Shown here: positions 1-4,875 of the stretch, piece after piece | Layout of the letters: each line of letters starts with the position of its first letter | Numbering within the stretch: the stretch's first letter is position 1 | DNA from: Anaerolineae bacterium | GTDB lineage: Bacteria > Chloroflexota > Anaerolineae > 4572-78 > NAK82 | DNA: 9,372 bases | Reading direction: 5' to 3' | Assembly: GCA_025062175.1 (NCBI GenBank) | Contig: JANXAX010000072.1 | Span: 1-9,372 of the forward strand | Program-made: the position numbers and the translations under genes | Notes under the pieces: model-generated | What the model was told of the DNA's origin: nothing | The model's database searches: none | What the model saw: only the letters and a program-made list of their open reading frames with translations

Positions 1-1396
1 CAACCAGGCGCTCAGCTTCGGCAAGAGCCGGGCACGGATGTTCACCGGTGACAAGCCCACCGTCACCTTCGACGACGTCGCCGGCGTGGACGAGGCGAAA
101 CACGAGCTGGCCGAGGTGGTCGAATTCCTGCGTGACCCGGGCAAGTTCATCTCGCTGGGGGCGCGCATCCCCAAGGGCATCCTGATGGTCGGGCCGCCGG
201 GTTGCGGCAAGACGCTCCTGGCCAAGGCGGTTTCGGGCGAGGCGGGAGTGCCCTTCTTCAGCATCTCGGGTAGCGAGTTTGTGGAGATGTTCGTCGGGGT
301 GGGCGCCAGCCGGGTGCGCGACCTGTTCGAGCAGGCGAAGCGCAACAGTCCGTGCATTGTCTTTGTCGACGAGATCGACGCGGTGGGGCGACATCGCGGC
401 GCTGGGTTGGGGGGCAGCCACGATGAGCGCGAGCAGACGCTCAACCAGATCTTGGTGGAGATGGACGGCTTCGACACCGACACGAACGTGATTGTGATGG
501 CGGCGACCAACCGGCCGGACATTTTAGACCCGGCGTTGTTACGGCCGGGGCGCTTCGACCGCCGCGTCGTGCTCGACCGCCCGGACCGGGTGGGACGCGA
601 AAAGATCCTGCAGGTGCATGTGCGCGGCAAACCGCTCGAGCCGGATGTGGACCTAGCCGCGATCGCCCGTCAGACGCCCGGCTTCGTCGGTGCTGACCTC
701 GAAAACCTGGTCAACGAGGCGGCCATCCTGGCAGCGCGGCGCAATAAGAAGTCCATTGGCATGGCCGAGTTCCAAGAAGCGATCGAAAAGGTGATCGCCG
801 GCCCGGAGCGCAAAAGCCGTGTGATTTCAGAAGAAGAAAAGCGAATCATTGCCTACCACGAGGCCGGGCATGCCGTGGTAATGAAAGTGTTGCCGGATTG
901 TGATCCAGTCCATAAGGTGTCCATCGTCGCCCGCGGCATGGCGGGGGGATATACGATGACCTTGCCCGAAGAAGACAGCCGTCTGCGCCATCGCAAAAAG
1001 TTCAAGGCAGATATGGCTGCTCTGCTTGGCGGGCGCGCCGCCGAGGAAATCATTTTCCACGACGTGACCACCGGCGCCAGCAATGACTTGGAGCGTGCCA
1101 CCAAGCTGGCTCGCTCGATGGTCACCCAATATGGTATGAGCGAAAAGCTCGGCCCCATCACCTTCGGCGAAAAGGACGAGCTGATATTTCTGGGACGTGA
1201 GATCGCCGAGCAACGCAACTACAGCGAGGAGATCGCTCGCCAGATCGACCGCGAAGTGCGCCGCCTGGTCGAGGAAGCCTATCAAACTGCCAGGAACGTC
1301 CTGATCACTCACCGCGATAAGCTGGTCGCGCTTGCCGAGCGCCTGATCCATGAGGAAACGGTCGACGCTGCGGCGCTCAACGCGTTGTTCGCTTGA
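1..1396 (+). CDS. ftsH: ATP-dependent zinc metalloprotease FtsH, 5'-truncated by window edge
   Basis: Membrane-anchored AAA+ protease that unfolds and degrades membrane and some soluble proteins. The reading frame is already open at base 2 and runs into the ATG at 38 without a stop; residues encoded before that ATG (ending SFGKSRAR) match the usual FtsH linker. The ATG at 38 is therefore internal, and the N-terminal membrane helices lie outside the window. About 464 residues are visible of a family length near 600-650. Visible in order: Walker A GPPGCGKT (191-214), Walker B with VFVDEID (359-379), the second region of homology (ATNRPDILDPALLRPGRFDR), and the M41 zinc site HEAGH (857-871) with the third ligand Asp in SNDLERAT (Asp codon 1085-1087). 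The Walker A has Cys where Thr is usual. It ends soon after the helical C-terminal segment, without the long charged tail some homologues carry. The M20 hydrolase gene starts 29 nt downstream, so co-transcription is likely. Confidence 0.97.
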   Translation, partial: NQALSFGKSRARMFTGDKPTVTFDDVAGVDEAKHELAEVVEFLRDPGKFISLGARIPKGILMVGPPGCGKTLLAKAVSGEAGVPFFSISGSEFVEMFVGVGASRVRDLFEQAKRNSPCIVFVDEIDAVGRHRGAGLGGSHDEREQTLNQILVEMDGFDTDTNVIVMAATNRPDILDPALLRPGRFDRRVVLDRPDRVGREKILQVHVRGKPLEPDVDLAAIARQTPGFVGADLENLVNEAAILAARRNKKSIGMAEFQEAIEKVIAGPERKSRVISEEEKRIIAYHEAGHAVVMKVLPDCDPVHKVSIVARGMAGGYTMTLPEEDSRLRHRKKFKADMAALLGGRAAEEIIFHDVTTGASNDLERATKLARSMVTQYGMSEKLGPITFGEKDELIFLGREIAEQRNYSEEIARQIDREVRRLVEEAYQTARNVLITHRDKLVALAERLIHEETVDAAALNALFA

Positions 1397-1415
1397 AGCA
1401 TTCCACTTTTAACAA

Positions 1416-1428
1416 AGGAACGTCGATG
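1416..1428 (+). promoter_or_regulatory. Ribosome binding site that sets the M20 hydrolase start
   Basis: AGGA at 1416-1419 lies 6 nt before the ATG at 1426. An in-frame TTG at 1393 would overlap the ftsH stop and add 11 residues, but it has no comparable Shine-Dalgarno sequence and those residues (MKHSTFNKGTS) do not look like family sequence. The ATG at 1426 is preferred. Confidence 0.7.
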
Positions 1429-2622
1429 CCATCTAACCAATGGAAAGCCCTAGCGCAGGCCTGTGCCGAGCCGCTCATCGCCTTTGCCCAACGCCTCGTC
1501 CAGACTCCCAGTCTGCCGGGACACGAAGCGGAGGTGGCCAGATTGGTCGAGCAGGAGATGCACCGCCTGGACTATGATGCGGTCACGGTTGACCCCGCCG
1601 GCAACGTGGTGGGTCTGATCTACGGAGATGGCGGCCCATCTTTGATGTTCAACGCGCATATGGATCACGTCGACCCCGGCGACCTCTCCGGCTGGCCCTA
1701 CCCTCCTTATGCAGGTGAGATCGTCGATGGCGTATTGTGGGGGCGTGGTGCGGTGGACATGAAAGGCGCATTAGCCGCGATGGTGCACGCCGGCGGTCTG
1801 ATCAAGCGCCATCATCTGCCTCTTCCTGGTGACCTGATTGTGGCGGCAGTTGTAATGGAAGAAGGCGGTGGTGTGGGCACGCACGAACTGTTGCACCACA
1901 TACGCCCCGCGTTATGCGTGGTGGGCGAGTCTTCCAACGGCGCCGTAATGCGCGGCCACCGCGGACGTACCGAGTTCCTTGCGCGCGTGGTAGGGCGCTC
2001 GGTGCATGCCAGCATGCCTGAGCTGGGTGCCAATCCTCACTATCCAATGGCGCGCTTCCTCGCCCGCCTCGAGACGCTCCCTATGGAAGCTGACCCCGTG
2101 TTCACCTGTGCCAGTGTGGCGCCCACCCTGTACCGCACCGATCAGAGCAGTCCAAATGTGATCCCTGGCGAGGTGCGCTTGACACTCGATTGGCGCAGCT
2201 TGCCCAGCCAATGCATGGAACACGTCGCCGCACAGCTGGAAGCACTGCTACGCGAAAGTCTGGAGGCTGATTTTCATGCCGAGGTGCGCATTGTACAGAA
2301 CCGCTATGTCACTTACACCGGGCTGACGGTCGAACTGCCCGCCAGCTTTCCCGCTTTCCTGCTCCCGGCGGACCACTGGTTAGTACAAGGCGCGCAGCGT
2401 ACCTTGAACCAGGCGTTAGAGCGCCTGGTGCCTGTCGATGTGTGGCGTTTTGCCACCGATGGAGGACAAATTGCCGCCTTGGGCATCCCCACGATCGGCT
2501 TTGGCCCGGGCGATCCCAAGGTCGTACATACGAACCGTGAATGTATTGCCTTGACAGCGCTGGTGGACGCGCTGATCGGTTACACCGCGCTGGCAAGTGA
2601 GATGGTGAGGGAAGCCATATGA
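1426..2622 (+). CDS. M20 family metallohydrolase (ArgE/DapE/YgeY-like)
   Basis: Predicted cytoplasmic two-zinc amidohydrolase of 398 residues, a typical length for M20A peptidases and deacylases. The metal and catalytic residues are all present: HMDH (His78, with Asp80), GRGAVDMKG with bridging Asp111, MEEGGG with Glu145 as the expected general base and Glu146 as a metal ligand, GES with Glu168, and a late His368 in VVHTNRE. The central segment around 185-300 is the expected dimerisation domain, with the conserved His in GRSVHASMPE. The early TPSLPGHEAEVARLVEQEM and GRGAVDMKGALAAMV stretches recall the YgeY branch (selenium-metabolism-linked hydrolases) and acetylornithine or succinyl-diaminopimelate deacylases. 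No neighbour here belongs to selenium, arginine or lysine metabolism, so the substrate is unknown. It lies 29 nt after ftsH and overlaps the next gene by 4 nt, indicating translational coupling within one operon. The enzyme class is secure; the specific reaction is not. Confidence 0.92.
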   Translation: MPSNQWKALAQACAEPLIAFAQRLVQTPSLPGHEAEVARLVEQEMHRLDYDAVTVDPAGNVVGLIYGDGGPSLMFNAHMDHVDPGDLSGWPYPPYAGEIVDGVLWGRGAVDMKGALAAMVHAGGLIKRHHLPLPGDLIVAAVVMEEGGGVGTHELLHHIRPALCVVGESSNGAVMRGHRGRTEFLARVVGRSVHASMPELGANPHYPMARFLARLETLPMEADPVFTCASVAPTLYRTDQSSPNVIPGEVRLTLDWRSLPSQCMEHVAAQLEALLRESLEADFHAEVRIVQNRYVTYTGLTVELPASFPAFLLPADHWLVQGAQRTLNQALERLVPVDVWRFATDGGQIAALGIPTIGFGPGDPKVVHTNRECIALTALVDALIGYTALASEMVREAI

Positions 2623-3287
2623 GTCTTGCATGGCGTGTCATCCGGACCTCGATTTCCGATTTTGCCGACGAAATCTTGTGGCTCGTCTTGCTAAACGTGT
2701 TATGGTGTATTGCTGCGGCTACCGTGATCGGCGCACCACTTGTCTCCGCCGGCATGGCCTGGATCGCTGCCGAGATCGGAGAGGGAAAAGTGCTGCGCTG
2801 GAACACCTTCATCACCGGCATACGCCGCTACTGGAAACAGTCTTATCTCTGGGCACTGATCAACGTGTTCGTCGCCGCCCTGGTCGGCATGAACCTGGCT
2901 TTCTATTCTGGACGTTCCGAACCCTGGGCGTTGGCGCCGTTCTTCCTGTTCGGTGCACTGGGCCTGTGGTGGGCTGGCATGCAATTCTACTTCTTCCCTT
3001 TCCTGACCCACCAGGAGACTCCATCCATCCGCATGGCATATCGTAACAGCCTGGTCATGATGCTGGCCCAGCCCGGTCTGAGCATCATTATGTTTCTGGT
3101 GGTGATCGTCTTGGCAGCGATCTCGTACTTCTTTTTATTTCCCTTTTTCCTGTTCTTCTTCGCACTGCTCTCAGTGCTGTCCAATCGGGCTGTGATCGAG
3201 ACGCTCCGCTATGAAAAAGAGCAGGCCGAGGCAGAGGAAGAACGTCGACGTAAGCTGCCCGATCACCGTTGGAGGCCCCCTCGTTGA
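2619..3287 (+). CDS. Polytopic membrane protein, DUF624/YesL-like
   Basis: Small integral membrane protein of 222 residues with unknown function. Hydrophobic segments lie at about residues 19-37, 40-52 (weaker), 77-96, 103-128, 148-170 and 171-188, suggesting four to six membrane passes, followed by a strongly charged tail (about 197-222, rich in Glu, Arg and Lys) probably in the cytoplasm. The first third (IGAPLVSAGMAWIA, then a hydrophilic GEGKVLRWNTFITGIRRYWKQS, then another helix) follows the DUF624/YesL pattern as I recall it. YesL proteins are often found near carbohydrate uptake genes, but nothing of that kind is here. The ATG is in an ATGA overlap with the stop of the M20 gene, with GAGG 8 nt upstream. 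Its stop codon overlaps the -35 box of a predicted promoter for the next gene. The membrane location is confident; the family assignment is moderate. Confidence 0.8.
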   Translation: MSLAWRVIRTSISDFADEILWLVLLNVLWCIAAATVIGAPLVSAGMAWIAAEIGEGKVLRWNTFITGIRRYWKQSYLWALINVFVAALVGMNLAFYSGRSEPWALAPFFLFGALGLWWAGMQFYFFPFLTHQETPSIRMAYRNSLVMMLAQPGLSIIMFLVVIVLAAISYFFLFPFFLFFFALLSVLSNRAVIETLRYEKEQAEAEEERRRKLPDHRWRPPR

Positions 3288-3312
3288 CGCCCAAGGTCGC
3301 CCACGGTTTAAT
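3284..3312 (+). promoter_or_regulatory. Predicted sigma70/sigmaA-type promoter for the TPR gene
   Basis: TTGACG (3284-3289) and TTTAAT (3307-3312) each match the consensus at five of six positions and are separated by exactly 17 nt. The -35 box overlaps the TGA stop (3285-3287) of the upstream membrane-protein gene. Transcription would start near 3319, giving a leader of roughly 90 nt before the ATG at 3412. This is a sequence match only; no start site has been shown. Confidence 0.45.
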
Positions 3313-3315
3313 ACG

Positions 3316-3411
3316 CCGCCATCATCATGACCACGGTGGTTTCGCTCCGCGTATGGCGGGGTGAAAAAGCAAGCACCCTCTTAGGTTTTTTCGATACACC
3401 ATGGAGTCGAA
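3316..3411 (+). other. Leader region of the TPR gene with short inverted repeats
   Basis: Within the non-coding gap, CCGCCAT (3316-3322) is complementary to ATGGCGG (3353-3359), and ACCAC/GTGGT (3330-3340) sits between them. GAAAAA (3363-3368) can pair with TTTTTC (3387-3392). GGAG at 3403-3406, 5 nt before the ATG, is the ribosome binding site. The stems are short, so a regulatory leader is possible but unproven. No known riboswitch was recognised. Confidence 0.3.
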
Positions 3412-4341
3412 ATGAGCACAGGCGATATCTCAGAAGAAGGGATCATAGCAGACAAAGCAAACGCGCCGGTGGCACGCGACGTGGGTCAATCCGCTGTCCC
3501 AGGGGTTAGCTGTTCCTCTGAACCACAAGGCCTGCGCGTATCCCCACGCTGGATCCGTATCGCGGCGAGCTTGCTGCTGTTGTTTGTGCTGGTGTGGCTG
3601 GCCTATCCTTCGGTGATGCGCACTTTGTTCACCCCTGAGACTGTTCCGTCGGATCAGACGGCTGTTCCGCAGGTGACGCTGCAGGATGAAGCGGCTCAGT
3701 ACCAAGTCGCGCTCGAGCACTACCAGGCCGGACAGTTCGCTGAGGCCTGGACGGCACTGCGCCGGGTGCCCTCCTATGTCGCAGCCCTCGAGGCCAATCC
3801 GGAGATCGAGGCAGCGGAGCAAGCAGTACAATCTGCACCCACTTCCGCCCAGGCACACTTCAAGCTCGGCGCTGCCTGGGTGCGTGCCAATTTGCTCACC
3901 CTCGCTGAAGCCGCCTTCCGCAAGGCGATCGCGCTGGATGCGCAACACGTGGATGCGTATGTCAACCTCGGGGTGACGCTCTACCAGATGGGGCGGCTGG
4001 ATGAGGCACTGCAGGAATACGATGCTGCCCTAGCTATCGCCCCGAACGACGCCGCGCTTCATCACAACAAAGGAGCGGTGTATGTGCAACAGGCGCTGCA
4101 AAGCCAGCCCCCGGACAAGGAACTGCTGGACAAAGGGCTGCGCGCGTTTCAGCGCGCGCTGGAGTTGGACGCCCAATTGCCGCAGGCCTACTTCAGCCTG
4201 GGCGTTGTTTATGACCTCCAGGGCAAGCGACAAGAGGCACTCGCGATGTTCCGGCGCTTCCAGGAGCTGGACGACGGCAGCGACCCTCAGGCGACGGCGT
4301 TGGCGCGGCAATACATCGAGAAGCTCGAACAGGCACCTTAG
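3412..4341 (+). CDS. Membrane-anchored tetratricopeptide repeat (TPR) protein
   Basis: Protein of 309 residues and unknown specific function; TPR domains act as protein-protein interaction scaffolds. A hydrophilic N-terminal stretch of about 45 residues is followed by one hydrophobic helix (about 48-65, in RIAASLLLLFVLVWLAY) and then a soluble C-terminal domain. There is no signal peptidase site, so it is probably a single-pass protein with the TPRs outside the cytoplasmic membrane. After a degenerate helical pair (about 95-145), clear repeats begin near residues 146 (AHFKLGAAW), 180 (DAYVNLGVTLYQMGRLDEAL), 214 (ALHHNKGAVY, with an insertion around 230-240) and 257 (QAYFSLGVVYDLQGKRQEAL), the standard 34-residue pattern. 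The start is supported by GGAG 5 nt upstream. It follows the ftsH operon on the same strand after 124 nt and probably has its own promoter. It is convergent with topA. A client or partner cannot be deduced from the sequence. Confidence 0.88.
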   Translation: MSTGDISEEGIIADKANAPVARDVGQSAVPGVSCSSEPQGLRVSPRWIRIAASLLLLFVLVWLAYPSVMRTLFTPETVPSDQTAVPQVTLQDEAAQYQVALEHYQAGQFAEAWTALRRVPSYVAALEANPEIEAAEQAVQSAPTSAQAHFKLGAAWVRANLLTLAEAAFRKAIALDAQHVDAYVNLGVTLYQMGRLDEALQEYDAALAIAPNDAALHHNKGAVYVQQALQSQPPDKELLDKGLRAFQRALELDAQLPQAYFSLGVVYDLQGKRQEALAMFRRFQELDDGSDPQATALARQYIEKLEQAP

Positions 4342-4432
4342 GCGGAGCGACAATTGGAGTGGCGCACGGCGGTTATCCAAACTGTGATCGTAAGAGAGCG
4401 GTCTACTCTCCAACCCGACTCTCCCCCTGGAC

Positions 4433-4455
4433 GGCGAGGGAGATGCCCCCTCGCC
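4433..4455. repeat. Inverted repeat, 8-bp arms
   Basis: GGCGAGGG (4433-4440) and CCCTCGCC (4448-4455) are perfect complements around a 7-nt loop. It is the first strong stem after the TPR stop codon, about 90 nt downstream, and could contribute to 3'-end protection or factor-dependent termination of that transcript, but no T-tract follows. Confidence 0.65.
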
Positions 4456-4462
4456 CGCAGCG

Positions 4463-4492
4463 TGTAGGGGCGAATGATTATTCGCATCTACA
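4463..4492. repeat. Imperfect palindrome of the TGTAGGGGCGAAT type
   Basis: The left arm TGTAGGGGCGAAT (4463-4475) pairs with the right arm ATTCGCATCTACA (4480-4492) at 11 of 13 positions, around the loop GATT. The two mismatches are adjacent, opposite GG (4468-4469 facing 4486-4487). From memory, palindromes of the form TGTAGGGGCGAAT...ATTCGCCCCTACA are dispersed in Chloroflexota and cyanobacterial intergenic regions. This would be a decayed copy. Confidence 0.65.
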
Positions 4493-4524
4493 GGGAGCAC
4501 AGGGATAAAAGGGCTTCCCCCACC

Positions 4525-4555
4525 TAATGTCCCGCAGGTCGTCCCGAGGCACCAC
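4525..4555 (+). repeat. Degenerate 31-nt direct repeat, copy 1
   Basis: This copy begins TAATGTCCCGCAGGTCGTCC and matches copy 2 at 4688-4718 at 24 of 31 positions without gaps. It is immediately followed by the CAGGGCT/AGCCCTG hairpin. Confidence 0.6.
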
Positions 4556-4570
4556 AGGGCTAAAGCCCTG
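4555..4570. repeat. Hairpin CAGGGCT-AA-AGCCCTG
   Basis: Perfect 7-bp arms (4555-4561 and 4564-4570) flank the AA at the centre; a real hairpin would open the closing pair to a 4-nt TAAA loop. It is the first of four stems centred near 4562, 4595, 4622 and 4651. Confidence 0.7.
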
Positions 4571-4584
4571 GGCTAGTATCTCAA

Positions 4585-4606
4585 GCCCTGGAGGGCCGGC
4601 CAGGGC
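4585..4606. repeat. Hairpin GCCCTGG / CCAGGGC
   Basis: Perfect 7-bp arms at 4585-4591 and 4600-4606 surround an 8-nt loop that itself contains GGCCGGCC (4594-4601, overlapping the right arm). The left arm GCCCTGG recurs in the preceding stem (4566-4571 region), so alternative pairings between neighbouring stems are possible. Confidence 0.6.
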
Positions 4607-4613
4607 ACAGCCC

Positions 4614-4631
4614 AGTCGGCTTCAGCCGACT
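4614..4631. repeat. Hairpin AGTCGGCT-TC-AGCCGACT
   Basis: Perfect 8-bp arms (4614-4621, 4624-4631) flank TC. The core GGCT-NN-AGCC is shared with the hairpin at 4555-4570, while the outer pairs differ. The outer bases therefore vary while pairing is kept, as expected if structure is what matters or if the copies belong to one hairpin family. Confidence 0.7.
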
Positions 4632-4644
4632 TGAGAGCCAGACA

Positions 4645-4658
4645 CGAGCTTCAGCCCG
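4645..4658. repeat. Decayed hairpin CGAGCT-TC-AGCCCG
   Basis: Five of six pairs form (4645-4650 with 4653-4658; A4647 faces C4656). The TTCA apex is the same as in the hairpin at 4614-4631, whose centre lies 29 nt upstream. Confidence 0.45.
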
Positions 4659-4687
4659 CCGGTGGCCCATTCCCGTCGAACCGATCG

Positions 4688-4718
4688 TAATGCCCTGCAG
4701 GGCGTCCGAGGGCACTAC
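4688..4718 (+). repeat. Degenerate 31-nt direct repeat, copy 2, containing a 12-bp palindrome
   Basis: It matches 4525-4555 at 24 of 31 positions. Unlike copy 1 it contains a perfect palindrome GCCCTGCAGGGC (4692-4703) and is not followed by the CAGGGCT hairpin. The substitutions that break the palindrome in copy 1 (positions 4530, 4533 and 4539) suggest that copy 1 is the more decayed one. Confidence 0.6.
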
Positions 4719-4729
4719 TTCCACACCAA

Positions 4730-4795
4730 CCCTCCCTGTCAGTGGGGAAGGGGTTTCCCTCATCCTGGCTTCCCTCACCACGGGGAGAGGGAAGC
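4730..4795. repeat. Composite palindromic element with GCTTCCCTC / GAGGGAAGC stem
   Basis: GCTTCCCTC (4768-4776) and GAGGGAAGC (4787-4795) are perfect 9-bp arms around a 10-nt loop. Upstream are GGGAA (4745-4749) with TTCCC (4755-4759), and an imperfect CCCTCCC (4730-4736) facing GGGGAAGGG (4744-4752). TTCCCTCA occurs twice (4755-4762 and 4770-4777). It resembles the CCCTCACCCC...GGGGAGAGGG repeats common between genes in many GC-rich bacteria. It lies about 80 nt past the topA stop, so it may also stabilise or end that transcript, though no T-tract is seen. Confidence 0.55.
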
Positions 4796-4875
4796 TGCCC
4801 GCTCACACGCACGGCTCGGTTCGCGCATCAATGCGGTGGCGCTGACCGAATCGCAGCGCAGAGTGACATCCAAGA

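Larger units (their letters stand above)
4342..4875. other. Gene-free 534-nt interval between convergent genes, dense in palindromic repeats
   Basis: No credible gene is present: open frames here (for example 4662-4928 and 4742-4993 on the plus strand) are short, lack family sequence and run into topA antisense. The interval separates the 3' ends of the TPR gene and topA, so both transcripts must end here or nearby, yet no stem followed by a run of T is visible on either strand. Instead it holds at least seven inverted repeats and one direct repeat, listed separately. GC-rich stems with no common arm sequence suggest several dispersed repeat families piled together. Confidence 0.8.

Noticed and set aside
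827..1351. Minus-strand 174-codon open frame opposite the FtsH protease domain
   Set aside because: It is antisense to the HEAGH zinc-site region of FtsH and its product matches nothing I recognise.
1393..1425. TTG at 1393 as start of the M20 hydrolase
   Set aside because: It overlaps the ftsH stop and lacks a Shine-Dalgarno sequence, while the ATG at 1426 has AGGA at good spacing.
3363..3392. Possible intrinsic terminator or attenuator with a T-run at 3386-3391
   Set aside because: The only stems next to the T-run are ACC/GGT or an A/T-only GAAAAA/TTTTTC pair; both are too weak for a terminator call.
3327..3509. Plus-strand 60-codon open frame overlapping the TPR start
   Set aside because: It is out of frame with the TPR gene, has an arginine-rich composition and shows no domain.
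4525..4718. Possible CRISPR array
   Set aside because: There are only two degenerate copies with 132 nt between them, no constant spacing and no cas genes nearby.
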